Source: Isochrysis galbana (taxonomy: Eukaryota; Haptophyta; Isochrysidales; Isochrysidaceae). Taken from it: a stretch of 64,000 nucleotides of DNA. Below are positions 1 through 10,608 of the stretch, piece after piece. The position numbers and the translations under genes were made by a program. How positions within the stretch are numbered: the stretch's first letter is position 1; every line of letters begins with the position of its first letter. The notes under the pieces were generated by a model. It worked only from the letters and a program-made list of their open reading frames with translations. It did no database searches and was not told the origin of the DNA. Where the stretch lies: NCBI GenBank assembly GCA_018136815.1, contig CM030940.1, positions 4,116,245 through 4,180,244 of the forward strand. Reading direction: 5' to 3'.

Positions 1-981
1 CGAGCCTTGTGCCCCATCAACACAGCCAAGACGCATCGACCCGTCCGTAGTGACACAAACGCATCTGACCGTTGCCGTCGCGCCCTCAAAGTTGGCTGAA
101 TTGCGCGTGCCACCCATGTCCGCAGAGCTGTACTCCTCCTGGAGTATGCGTCCATCAGATGAGAAGCCATACTTGCCCCGGAGCTCATTCAGCAGAATCG
201 GCCGGCCAAAGAATTCGAGCACCTCCTTGGCGACAACCCCACCTGCCTTGTCAAATCGATAAAAGAGGGCGACGGGAGCAGTGAAGGGGGCGCTCCCGAG
301 GCCCGTGAGCCCACGGCGCTGGGCGAGTTCGCGGCTCGATGTGCCCACAAGTTGCCAGTCGCCAATCAGTCGCGCATCGTCTCGGATCGCAGGGGCAGGC
401 GAAAATAAGGTCACACGTTCGAGCTCGCGGCAGAACGCGTTGAGGGCTTCGTGCTCGCGCTCGTCTGCCTTGTCTACGCCGAAACGCTTGAGGCCCTCCA
501 AGGCCTTGAGCACGCCCTGCACTGCCTCCGCCTCTGCCTCGTAGTCATACTCCACCTCGAGCGCGCTGTTCTCGTCGACCACCACTGTAGGCACAGACGC
601 GATACCCAAAGCAACGTCGGCAGCAAGCGCATCCGCCGCCGCGCGCTCAGCATCCACTGGATTGATGGCGGCGGAGGCTGGGGTAGAGAAGAGAAAGTCG
701 TCATCGTCGTCGGTCTTCCCGTTCTGTATGCGCAGCCAGCCCTCCACCTCGAGCGCGTCAATCGCGTCAAAGAATTCTTCCTCATCGGCCGGCACACACT
801 GATCATAGAGACTCTGCACACTCACGCCGCTTCCGGAGCTCCAGCCGGGCTCGGCGAGGAGGGCGTCGCGGATGGAGGCGCCAATATCCATCCGAGCGTG
901 GGCAAGCCGCGCTGGCTGCACCGCGCGCAGCCACGCGCCCTCAGGCGGCAGAGAGCAAAGCAGTGAGAGGAGAGGCGCCAT
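1..981 (-). CDS. PAP/fibrillin-like plastid lipid-associated protein (partial)
   Basis: A single reading frame is open from an ATG at 981 down to base 1 with no stop (327 codons), so the gene continues past the left edge. The first 20 residues (MAPLLSLLCSLPP...) are hydrophobic and could be a signal peptide, as plastid proteins of complex algae have. Residues 100-180 are acidic and Glu/Ala-rich. From about residue 200 the sequence DDARLIGDWQLVGTSS, then FYRFDKAGGVVAKEVLEFFGRP and later MGGTRNSANFEGATATVRC, resembles the PAP/fibrillin lipocalin-like fold, which binds hydrophobic molecules in plastoglobules and thylakoids. The gene is divergent from the membrane-protein gene that starts at 1502. 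The family call rests on motif resemblance and the C terminus is missing; the open frame itself is certain. Confidence 0.7.
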   Translation of the reverse strand, partial: MAPLLSLLCSLPPEGAWLRAVQPARLAHARMDIGASIRDALLAEPGWSSGSGVSVQSLYDQCVPADEEEFFDAIDALEVEGWLRIQNGKTDDDDDFLFSTPASAAINPVDAERAAADALAADVALGIASVPTVVVDENSALEVEYDYEAEAEAVQGVLKALEGLKRFGVDKADEREHEALNAFCRELERVTLFSPAPAIRDDARLIGDWQLVGTSSRELAQRRGLTGLGSAPFTAPVALFYRFDKAGGVVAKEVLEFFGRPILLNELRGKYGFSSDGRILQEEYSSADMGGTRNSANFEGATATVRCVCVTTDGSMRLGCVDGAQGS

Positions 982-1501
982 CGCCGAACGGAGGACGAGG
1001 GACGCGCGAGCAGGTCACATACGTCTCTCATGGTGTTGTAGATTGGAGGTTATTCATTATCTTCACAGCTACTGTTCAAGTATACCGTCCGTCCGTCGGG
1101 AGGGCTCTCCTCTCGTCTCCTCGGCGCTCGCAGGAAGTTCAAGCTGATTGCCAGAGAGAGAGAGGGGGGCGCTGTCTACGGCGAGCAGTTCTCTCACGTA
1201 GAAGCAATAGGCCGGGGGGGGGGGGGGGGAAGTTAAGAAGGAGAGAGAGGCTGATCTAATGACTCTCATTGAGTGTGTCGTCTGATTCCGGCCCCCGGGG
1301 CCTCGTCGTCACCCAGCTTCTTTTCTCTCTCTCTCCCCAATACTTCAGGTAGGGTAGCATGCCTCACGCACGCGCGCGCGAACTCGGGCCCTCTCTCTCC
1401 CCCCTCTCTCTCCCTCCCTGCCTCCCTCCCTCCCCCTCCCTGCCCGCCTTCCCTCCCTCCCTTCCTCTCCGTGAAGTGTGTGCCGCATCTCTTTCGCACA
1501 G
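982..1501. promoter_or_regulatory. Divergent intergenic region
   Basis: The 520 bases between two divergent starts hold no gene. They contain a run of about 16 G (1214-1229) and a pyrimidine-rich stretch of CTCTCTCCCTCC type (about 1397-1470) just before the downstream ATG. Pyrimidine-rich leaders of this kind also precede DBT and the gene at 58616. No TATA box or other recognised site was seen. Confidence 0.4.
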
Positions 1502-3584
1502 ATGGCGCGGCTCTCCCATGCCCTCTCGGTGGGGCGGAACGCAAACACAACACGCTGCGCAATCACGCTGTGCGACATCGACCCGCTGGCCTGTGAGTCG
1601 GAGGTCTCGCCCACTGAGGCGCTCTCTCTCATCTTGCTGATGGTGCTGCCTTGCGTCGTTGCGTGGCTCTTCCCGCTCATCGCTGCGCCGTGCGTGCCGC
1701 TTGCGGAGCGGCGCGACCACGATGACCCGACGGTGGTAGAGCGCGGACTGCGTGCGACCATCCGCTCATACCGCGAGCGCATCGACCCGCCCATGTACCT
1801 CTGCGGAGTTGGCCTGCTCCCGTGGGACTGCGGGGCAAGCGGGCTGCTCGGAGTCATCCTTGCAATGGGCGTCGGTGTCTTCGTCGTCTTCTTCGGACTG
1901 CTCTTCGGTAAGGGCGATCTCGAGAACCATCCGTGCGACGGCGGGCTAGGCTCATGCCGTACCATCTCATGCATCTGCGGCAACATGATAGCCGAAGGCT
2001 ACGTCTTCATGTTCACTTGCCTCTTTGTCACCTCCATCCTGCTCGTCCAGCGCTTCTCCACGATGGGACACCGTCATCGGCGGCAGCATGTGCTGGTGAA
2101 GGCTGTGCTCGTCTTTGGATCCTTGCTCTTGTTGCTCACGGCCATCTTTCCAGAGAGATATGACGCAGACGGTACATTGCTCTCGTACGGCCTCGAGGTG
2201 CGTTCTTTGAGCCAGCCAATCCCGCTCACAGTAGCCTACGGCAAAGCACAAGCTTGACTGCACGGGTCGCTCTCTGCTGCAGGGCCTCCATCTCGTAGGC
2301 GTCTTTGGGGCTGGATCGTTGCTCATGGGGATCCCATACATTTGGTTCGCCATGCACTGGAGGTGATATTCGCTCATTCGCCCTGAAGCATACAATCCTG
2401 TGCGATCGCGGCTCCATGAGGCAACCGCCGCATTCACGATCCAGCTTTGTTCCATCTCCACCTCAGTACTCACCGTCAAGAGATCCGCAAGCGGTCGCTC
2501 GTCGTCCGGACTTTGTACATTCTACTCACAACCTCTCTCATCGTCGCGATGCGGGTACGCAAGCATGGTGATGGAGGCGCTGGGTTGTGGCATGCTCCGT
2601 CCACTGCCAAGGTATGGTGATGGAGATGACAGGTTGTGGCACACCACATCCACCGTCAACCTGTGGTGCCGTTTGCATGGATGGTGTCGAGGCATATCTC
2701 GTTTCGCACACCTCGCGCCTGACGAAACACGTTGCTGCGCCCGCCGGTGCGGCCCACCACCCTGCTTCATTTTCGACGCGGCACGCGTGACGCCTGCGAC
2801 GCAGGTGTGTAGTTCGCAGGTGGCCAATGAGACCAACAATCTGTGCGCTTACATGCCAACTGAAGCAGAGTGTGTTTCTTTTCCTCTTCTCTCGCCGTCC
2901 GAATGTGCCCCGCTCCGACGTTGCGCCGACGCATGCTCTGGCGCCGCGCCATGCGAATGTGAGGACGGCACACTCCCGAATTACACGTGTCGCTGGCTCA
3001 ACGCGACGGCCGATACCGTGACAGCGACTCTAGCACCCGAGTCGTATCAGAGAGTCAACAGAATCGGGCCACGATGCGTCAAAGCAGAATGCCCACTCTA
3101 TAGGTGAGAGCACGCTGCCTTGCTCGAAAGTGTGGCCGTGCCGGCGAGGCAGGATACATCCACACCAGCTGGATGTACGCCCATCATCAATTCGCCAAGA
3201 AGGCTGTCCACAGAGCCATTTATCCCCTTTGATTGCGTTTCTTGGTTGGCCCGCAGATATGCGCGAGGGGTGGCTCTTGAATTTGGTGTGCTTTTCCTCA
3301 TCCTCTGCTATGTCTCGACGTTTGCTCTTCATGACGTGTCTCGTCTATTGGCTCGCCCACCATCTGCAGAGCGCATGAGCCTCAGTGTCATCCAAACAAC
3401 CCATTCTCGCCCAGCATTGATTCCTTTGAGAGACAGCATGTCGGCAAGTGGAGCAGCGTCGACGATGGTTGCACCCCTAGACGCGAGGCTCATTACTGGG
3501 CATCATGTGAGCGAAGAGGCGGTCGTAGGCTCTGCGGAGACCGTCGTAAGGATAGCCTATCCCTCTGCACCACTCGCACGCTAA
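1502..3584 (+). CDS. Seven-helix membrane protein with cysteine-rich loop, unknown function
   Basis: Five exons give about 496 residues: 1502-2197, 2283-2362, 2467-2554, 2805 (or 2820)-3103 and 3257-3584. All junctions are GT-AG and in phase. Hydrophobic segments lie near residues 40-63, 115-137, 162-185, 195-215, 233-257, 270-288 and 390-410. Between helices 6 and 7 is a loop of about 100 residues with many cysteines (NNLCAY, EAECVSF, SECAPLRRCADACSG, CECEDG, NYTCRW) and several N-x-S/T sites, as expected outside the cell or in the lumen. The 3' splice site of intron 3 is uncertain by five codons. I do not recognise the family; six helices plus an added loop and helix recall Frag1/DRAM-like topology only loosely. 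The start is the first in-frame ATG after a pyrimidine-rich leader. Confidence 0.7.
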
Positions 3585-4400
3585 GTGCTGCGTAATGCGA
3601 ACATGTTGTTAGGAATAGCATCGACGTGCCGGCGCAGCGCGAGAAGGCTCTGCCACAAATCAATTATGCCTTCGAGAATTTTTTGCTGCCACATATCAAT
3701 TCTTTGCATTACCATTTCCTCTTTGTGGCATGTGATGCTAGTACCGTCGGCACAAGTTCACCATAGGGTATAAGCTTAATTAGGGATTTGTGCGTGCATG
3801 CTAGCTGGTACAGCACGTTATAGTTCCAACACCGCCATACAATTAAATTTCTTAACACTCTCGCCGCGCATATGCATATGCACGCGGCTCTGAACCCACG
3901 CTAACTTGAGATACTAACCTTGCTCACGCACGCATTACGCTGCTATACACCCCACTCCCCCGCCGGCTCGGAGGTGGTAAGGAGTGGAATAGGTTTGGTT
4001 TGGAGCTATCTTGATAGAAGTAGATAGCTGGTCAGAGCTATCTTGATAGATAGAGATAGTGCCCGTGGCTATCTTGATAGATAGAGATAGTCGCCAACGC
4101 CCTCCTATATCTACTATATCTAAGATATCAAGATATCTAGTCCGGCGCATCCCCCTTTAAAAGTAGTCCATTGTCCATTATCATTATCCCGTTACTTCTT
4201 TTCCCGCTCCCCTCGCCAAGAGAGAGAGCCGCCAGCCGCGACACCGACTCGATGCGCATGATGCATGATGCGCATCGGCATCGGCTGCCTCTCCATAAGG
4301 CGTGCGAGAGCGAGATGCGGGGTTGCCCCCCTCCCTCTGTGGTGTGGCTTGCCAAGCTGTGTAGCTCGAGATCTATACATGGCGTTGCTCGCCGAGAAAG
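3585..4400. other. Intergenic, with LINE 3'-end scrap and short AT-rich tandem repeats
   Basis: No gene is seen. Around 3843-3900 a TTTCTTAACACTCTCGCCGCGC-like stretch matches the 3' end of the LINE family found at 60.0, 62.5 and 63.75 kb. At about 4003-4135 units of the type CTATCTTGATAGATAGAGATAGT repeat about three times; each unit is itself close to self-complementary. Confidence 0.5.
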
Positions 4401-4586
4401 AAGGACCTAGACACCAACCAACTTGTGTGGTGGAAGGCCCGCGACCACAATTTGAGGGCGGATCCGGCGAAGGGGCGGCCAGCTGGCCTATCGACCCTTT
4501 GCAAGATGGCACGCCAATATTTGGGTCGCCCAGCGACCTCTGCAAGTGTTAAGCGAGCATTCTCGAAGGCTGGCAAGCTGTCTTGA
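4401..4586 (+). pseudogene. hAT transposase C-terminal fragment
   Basis: A 61-codon open stretch ending in TGA reads KDLDTNQLVWWKARDH..., then KMARQYLGRPATSASVKRAFSKAGK. WW, MARxYL, PATSAxxxRxFSxAG are the hallmarks of the hAT dimerisation region at the transposase C terminus. There is no upstream catalytic domain, so this is a remnant of a DNA transposon. The flanks hold AT-rich short repeats. Confidence 0.75.
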
Positions 4587-5063
4587 GTTTTGTGATACTT
4601 TCGTACACATTGAAGAATCATTGGAGAGCAAAATTACTAAGGCGTGGAACAGGGTCTTGTGAGCACTAAGTACTTCGAAGTAGATAGTGACTCATTGCTA
4701 AGTACCTACTTAAAGATAGTGCCTGCAGCTAAGTACTTACTTCGAGATAGTGCCGAAGTCTAGCCAGTTACCTTAGATAACTGAGATATCTAGTTAATTG
4801 GTTATAACCATTGGTTAGCTAGTTTTTCAAAAAGTTTTTCTGTTTTTGTTTGGGTTTGGGTTTACTGTTTACTACTAAGTTTACTCTTTATTGAGCCATT
4901 GTGCGCACGCCCACGCCCACGCCCTCCTCGCTCCTCGCCTTTTCTCCGCCCCCATTGCCCCCTCCCCACGACGGACGACGGTGCCGCCATTCAGGATGTC
5001 CAGCAGGTGGTGCTTACCGGGCATTGGCGCGGTACTTGAACCTGCCGGCTGAAGACAACTTAG
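4587..5063. repeat. AT-rich tandem-like repeats between two hAT fragments
   Basis: About 4665-4800 holds three diverged copies of a unit resembling CTAAGTACTTACTTCGAGATAGTGCC. The rest is AT-rich with no gene. Confidence 0.5.
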
Positions 5064-5155
5064 CTAGACCTCGACGTGTTAGCATGGTGGAAGCAGCGCG
5101 ACCACAACCAACGGCCTGAGTGGGCTGCCCGTCCTTGCTAAGATGGCCCGATAAT
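5064..5155 (+). pseudogene. Second hAT transposase fragment
   Basis: The stretch reads LDLDVLAWWKQRDHNQRPEWAARP, then after a one-base frame change KMAR. It parallels the copy at 4401 (LDTNQLVWWKARDHN ... KMAR) and is shorter and more decayed. The two fragments probably derive from related hAT elements. Confidence 0.6.
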
Positions 5156-5401
5156 GTCTCGGTAGCGGTAGAACGAGCCTCAGCCGGAGATCATAAACCC
5201 CAGCCGGAGACCATAAACAGCTACATTGTCATTGCCAAAGTTGCATTTGTCAATGCGATTGTTAATTGTCTAGGAACAAGTAATGGCACACACACTCACT
5301 CTCATAAACATAGGGGATAGGCTACTACAGCTGCTTGGCGCCCCACAGTTTGGCCACCCCTGGAAAGTATTCGCACTTGGCGACCGTACCTTTGGGGCCG
5401 G

Positions 5402-5488
5402 CACTTTCGCCTCGTCATCGATCACCAAGCTCTCCGTTGGCTGCACACCATCAAGGACACCGTTCAGGCCCCGTGGGCGCGACCGCCA
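5402..5488 (+). mobile_element. Ty3/gypsy RNase H scrap
   Basis: A short open stretch reads HFRLVIDHQALRWLHTIKDTVQ, which fits the conserved DHxALxWL region of Ty3/gypsy RNase H. It is an old, truncated fragment with no recognisable ends. Confidence 0.55.
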
Positions 5489-5529
5489 ATTCTTTTTCTT
5501 TTTCTTTACGGGTAGAGCGTGAGCGCGCG

Positions 5530-5714
5530 TGACCGAGGGGGGGAGAGGGGGGGCGAATCGCACCATTTCTTGGCGAAGATTTTCGTAGCGTCAGGTAGCC
5601 CCTCCCGGAGCTTTTTTATTGGGCATCGCGCCATGGTCAAAAAATGCAGCCCAACCCTTTTACGCTTTTTAGTACTCCAGTTAACAGTTAAAAAGCCCCT
5701 GTTTGACCGCCCTA
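5530..5714. repeat. TAGGGCGGTCAAACA-family repeat, copy 1
   Basis: This stretch ends in TGTTTGACCGCCCTA and parallels 9648-9816 along about 170 bases: both begin after a G-rich run with a CACCATTT block, then GGTAGCCCC-like, GGTCAAAAAATGCAGCCC and the shared end. Similarity decays in the middle. No coding capacity. Confidence 0.65.
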
Positions 5715-6013
5715 TCTGTGAGGAATTGACGCTCGATAGTACTCTACTCTAGTCTAGAGTAGAGTAGAGCTATTCTACTGTGTATGTGGAAGAACAGAGA
5801 CGGAGGTGGTGGCCGAGGGAAGGAGGGGAAGGCGACTGCGCGGCGCCACTTTGCCTCTCCCTCTCCCTGTCTCCTCGCTCAACCACCCCCCCCCCCCCCC
5901 CCTCTTCCCTCCTTTCCCTCCCTCCGTCTCTTCCTCTATCTCTTCCTCTCTTTCTTCCCCCCCCCCCCCCCCGATCTCTCCCTCTGCTCTCTCGCTCTCT
6001 CCTCGGCACAGCG

Positions 6014-7965
6014 ATGGCGCTGCGCGTGTGCCGTCTCGCGGCGCGCGGCGGCGTCTGGGGCGGCGGTGGGTGGCGCGTGGCTTGGCGCGGGCTGTGCTCA
6101 GCGAAGCCAGAGCCCTTCATCCTCGCCGATATCGGCGAGGGCATCGCCGAGGTCGAGCTGCTCCAGTGGTTCGTGAAGCCAGGCGACGCTGTCGACCAGT
6201 TCGACCGCCTCTGCGAGGTCCAGTCGGATAAGGCGACGGTGGAGATCTCGAGCCCGTATGTGGGCAAGGTCGAATCCCTGGCTTACGACGTTGGTGCTAT
6301 CGCGAAGGTCGGCACGCCGCTACTGTACATCCTGAAGCAGGGCTCAGAGAAGGAGGCTGCAGGTGGTGCGCCAGCTGCTGCATCACCCGCAAAGGCGGTC
6401 AACACGCTGCCTCCTACTGCGCCGAGGACGGCCTCGACGTCGGGTAAGGTGCTGGCCACGCCAGCAACGCGCGCGCTCGCCAAGCAGCACGGGCTCGACC
6501 TCTCCACGCTTGTGGGCACGGGTCGCGAGGGGCGAGTCACCAAGGAGGACGTGCTGGTCGCGCTGGATGGCTCGGCAGCTCCGGCTGAGGCACTGCCTGT
6601 TGCGCCCGGTGCGGCAGCAACGGTGGCGGCCCCACCAGCACTACCCAGACCGGTGCGTCCGGCGGCGGCTGACTATGAGGTACCGATTAGGGGCATTCGC
6701 AAAGCGATGTATGCACAGATGACGGCTGCCAACGCGGTGCCTCACTTTGGATACTGCGACGAGGTTCGGATGGACGAGCTCATGGCCGTACGGCAGCAGC
6801 TCAAGGCGGCGGCGGCAGAGGTGGGCCTGCCAAAGTTCACACTGATTCCACTCATCGTGCGCGCCACGTCGCTCGCTCTTGCACAGCATCCTGAACTCAA
6901 CGCATCCATCTCTGAAGGTGAGCTTGCACTCCGGCGAAGGAAACGGCAGGGCTAGGGAGTCTAGGCAGGAGGCGCACGAGGCTTGCTGGTTCCGATGTGT
7001 AGGGTAGAAAGCTCGAGAGTTCCATATGCTCCTGTGCTCACCGGGGATTCCGCCCCTCCGTCACTTCCTTCTCAGACGGGACGAAGCTTCTCGTCAAGTC
7101 ATCGCACAACATTGGGGTGGCTATGGATACCCCAAATGGCCTTCTGGTGCCCAATATCAAGAACGTGAGCGTGTGCGCGCACGCCCACAACATGCTCCTC
7201 AGCGTACCACCCGGCATCAGCCCGCAGCGCGCCTCTGAGTCCTGTTTGGGCAGCCTACTCCCCCTCGTACCCTTGCGATAGCCGACTGGTGGTTACGCGC
7301 CGCCATGGCCACTTAACACCATCTCCTCATCAAGTCAGCTAATCTAGCTTCGCCATTAATTGCTATCAAATCCGCCCTGCCAATGCCCTTGTCCATACTC
7401 CTTAGGTCGCCTCACTCACTCTCTTCGAGATCGCGCAAGAGCTGGCACGGTTGCAGGCTGATGCATCTGCGGGAAAGCTTGGCGTCTCCGATCTCAAGGG
7501 CGGCACTTTCACCATTTCAAACATTGGCAACCTCGGAGGCACCTATACAAGCCCCGTGATCAACTTGCCAGAAATCGCCATAGCCGGGTTGGGGAAAACT
7601 CGGGCGACTCCGCGGTATGACGAGCAAGGCAACCTGGTGAAAGCTAGCGTCATGCAGGTGAGTGGCATTCCCGTTTCACCTTGGGTGCCATGTGGGAGAG
7701 ATGGTCTGTCCAAGGCACAAACACGTCTCCAAGCATGGCTCCTTGCTCCCTTGCCTCTCCGATCGCCCCCAAGCGTGGGTGGGGTCACCGCGATTGACGG
7801 CGCGCTGCGTCCGGCTCCACTGAGCGCTCTACGCTATCGGCCCCGCTTGTTCAGGTGAGCTGGTCTGCGGACCACCGTGTCGTCGACGGCGCAATGATGG
7901 CTCGATTCTCAAACACTTGGATCGGACTACTGGAGAAGCCGGCGACGATGTTATTGCATCTCTGA
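6014..7965 (+). CDS. DBT: Branched-chain 2-oxoacid dehydrogenase E2 (dihydrolipoyl transacylase)
   Basis: Four exons (6014-6917, 7076-7164, 7406-7657, 7855-7965) give 451 residues, all GT-AG and in phase. E2 of the branched-chain 2-oxoacid dehydrogenase complex passes acyl groups from lipoyl-lysine to CoA in the breakdown of Leu, Ile and Val, in the mitochondrial matrix. Residues 1-34 are Arg/Gly-rich without acids and suit a mitochondrial presequence. The lipoyl domain (about 36-115) has the DKA lysine site in [14 protein letters not shown] peripheral subunit-binding domain follows (about 150-190: [33 protein letters not shown]). The acyltransferase domain has [21 protein letters not shown] and the catalytic DHRVVDG. 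These features fit DBT better than the pyruvate or 2-oxoglutarate E2. Length is near that of the human protein. A pyrimidine-rich leader with poly-C runs precedes the ATG. Confidence 0.93.
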
Positions 7966-9505
7966 CCATGCCGAGTGCCTCCACAAGCTGATGGTGCTAG
8001 CATTTGGAGAAGGATCGCATGTTGTGAAGAGGGGAAGGGCGGGGGCGTGATGTTGTCCTCGCGCGGTTGAGTCGTAGCCATAGTTGATGGCAAACTTGAC
8101 TATTGAGAGTGTGCTGACATGGGCGGTGGTAACGCCAACGTGTGCGAATGAGGACACGCGAGCATGCGATCCGTGCTGACGATGAGACAGACCATATATA
8201 TGGTGGACAGGCCAATAATGATATGGCGGTATGTACTGCGTCAAGAATAGCGCCGTACTTTCTGTTTTCTTTTGCTTTATTGAATTATATTATAGCTATT
8301 ATTGTGTGCATTGCAACGAGCTTGAAGTTGAAGCACTTTGTCGCATTCATCGTAGATGATGCGATTTCCAGGCTCTTATCTCCAAGTCCTTCGCCGTGCG
8401 GCCACACGGTGAAGCTCAGGCACATCTAGGGTGGTAGGGTTCGTCCCTAGCGACCTAGAATTTAGGTTCTCGTTTCTCGTTCCTTCTAGCCTGTTTCTAG
8501 TTTCCTGTTTGTCAGGTCTAGATTCCAGGTTTCCTCCTTTCGGGTAATCTTGACCCAAAGGAGCTAGATCGCCTGTCGCTTGCTGTGCGCTTGTCGCATC
8601 CGCGATCGACCTTTTTGTTTTAGAAGTTGTCTGCGTTTCTATGTCCCCCTCCTTGTAGGCTAGCCACTAGTCACCGTCGCGTCGTCCTACGTTCGCCCTC
8701 TTTGCCCTCGCCTCCTTTGTCGCCTCCCTTGTCGCCTGCTTGCCCTCACTTGGCTTACCCCCTTGCGTGCTCCTCGCGTTTTTAGGCTAAGTCGAGCGTT
8801 CAGGTTCAGGTATCGCCGGTGCAAGGAACCGCCCCCTTGTGTGACCCTGATTCCCCCTCAGGCCTCAGGTGTGGGCCGTTGGATTATATCGTGGCGCTAT
8901 TTTACTTCGGTCTTCATCATCTCACTTAAGGGTTTTCGAAAGATTCCTTCCTTATTCCTGTGCGTGACTGTCGCCCCCGTCGGATCGTCCGTCGCCCCGT
9001 CGCTCTCTTGTCGGCATTCTCTTCCTTGTTCGGTCTGTCACTAGGTTCCTGTGCGTTCCGTGATAAGGATAAGGATACAAGGATACGTAAGTGTGGAGAT
9101 GTTGTATCTAGGCTTTTTAGCCAGGATAGTTCTACGAGCTCCACGATTAGACTTGTATTCCCCAGTCTACTACAGTCAAGTCCGCCTTGCCTGAGCGCCC
9201 TAATTGCTAATTGTCTTGGCAGTTTGAGACGCCCAGCTTCATCCAGGTGGATCGTCGAAAACGGGCATGCACTGCGCCCGGTCTCGATTTGAAGTTGAGC
9301 TCTTTAAGCCCTTTCCCTTTCCGACTTTAGCGTCTTTCGTCAATATTTGCTCACGTTTTGTTGTGGGGGCCCAAGGGGGAGGTCTGGGTCCCAATGGGGC
9401 CCGGACATGTGTTAGTTGGGTGTATTGAGAACTTTCTACCGAAAAAAATCCTGAAATTTCCTTAACCGTGAGATGGTCATTTTTTCACCCCTAATAAAAA
9501 AACCC
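7966..9505. other. Intergenic, no gene recognised
   Basis: After DBT there is an AT-richer stretch (about 8140-8370) and then a C/T-rich stretch (8600-9300) with CTCGCCTCCTTTGTCGCC-like simple sequence and a short AAGGATA repeat near 9063. It may be decayed mobile DNA, but I found no coding or terminal motif to prove it. Confidence 0.3.
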
Positions 9506-9519
9506 TGTTTGACCGCCCT
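9506..9519. repeat. TAGGGCGGTCAAACA-family terminus, copy 2
   Basis: TGTTTGACCGCCCT. On the other strand it is followed by a T-rich block and AGGGGTGAAAAAATGACC, the same order as the copies at 16833 and 30207. Confidence 0.6.
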
Positions 9520-9647
9520 GATTTTGAATGAGTTTTTATAAGCGAAATATTTGCGAAATTAGGGGGTGCGAGCACGAAATATTTGCGAAATGAAAAACGA
9601 AATTTTGGCGGGGCCGAAACGAAATTCTGGCCTGGCCCTACCAGCAC

Positions 9648-9816
9648 GTGTGCAGAGGGGGGGCGAGGGGGGCGGTAAAACCCACCATTTTCCTCGGCAA
9701 TTTTTCGTGGAGGCAGGTAAGCCCCCCAGGAGTTCTTCTTGGGCTTCGGAGAACGGTCAAAAAATGCAGCCCCCCCCCGCATGTATGTAGTTGTAAATCA
9801 GTGTTTGACCGCCCTA
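9648..9816. repeat. TAGGGCGGTCAAACA-family repeat, copy 3
   Basis: Diverged partner of 5530-5714, ending in TGTTTGACCGCCCTA at 9816 and sharing the internal GGTCAAAAAATGCAGCCC block. Confidence 0.65.
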
Positions 9817-9919
9817 TAAAGTAATTGGCTAGGGATGCTAGCTACCAAGATGTTCTACGACGCTATAAGCTTTAACGGTATGGACATTGGAACGAAGGTA
9901 TTCTATTAGTAATTTAGAG

Positions 9920-10300
9920 TGGGGGGAGAGTGGAGGGTAGAGGGGAGGGAGGAGAGAGGGGGCGGGAAGGGGCCGCTGAGGGGGTGTAGCGGGGGGGAAG
10001 GTGGCGGGGCGAGGGGAGAGGGGAGAAGGATGAGGGAAAGAGAGAGAGAGAGAGAAGTAAAAAGGCAAAGAGAGAGAGAGGGGGAGGGAGGGAGAGAGAG
10101 AGAGAGAGAGAAAGGCAGAGAGAGAGAGAGGGGGGGGGAGAGGGAGAGAGGGAGAGAGGGAGAGAGGGAGAGAGGGAGAGAGGGAGAGAGGGAGAGAGGG
10201 AGAGAGGGAGAGAGGGAGAGAGGGAGAGAGGGAGAGAGGGAGAGAGGGAGAGAGGGAGAGAGGGAGAGAGGGAGAGAGGGAGAGAGGGAGAGAGAGAAGC
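9920..10300. repeat. Purine-only minisatellite (GGGAGAGA)n
   Basis: About 380 bases are almost pure purine on the + strand. From about 10135 to 10295 the 8-base unit GGGAGAGA repeats about 20 times in register; before that the pattern is looser GAGAGA. It lies 300 bases upstream of SQD2. The long frames through it (Ser-Leu-Pro on one strand, Arg-Glu-Gly on the other) are repeat artefacts. Confidence 0.9.
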
Positions 10301-10608
10301 ATCCACTCAAGGGCGAAGTGAGAGAGGTGCGGGGGAGAACAGAGAGGTAGAATACAGAGAGCGAGAAGAAGGGGAGCGAGGCGCTCCCGCGGCCACCAGT
10401 TTAGCACGACAGCGGTAGAGGATGGGGAGCCACTGGAGACGTGAGAGATGCGCGGATCCGGCAGGCGGCGTGGCGGCGCGCGACGACGCCCAATGAACCC
10501 CCAGCGTCTCTCACGTCTCGACGTGTGAGATTATTAGCACCGCGAGCTTCCCCATTGCTCTCCTCGTGCCCGCCAGCCCCATCTCTCCTCTCCGCCCCCC
10601 CCCCCCTT

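Noticed and set aside
9838-10407. Long frames of Ser-Leu-Pro or Arg-Glu-Gly repeats on both strands
   Set aside because: They are translations of the GGGAGAGA minisatellite in every frame, without any conserved domain.
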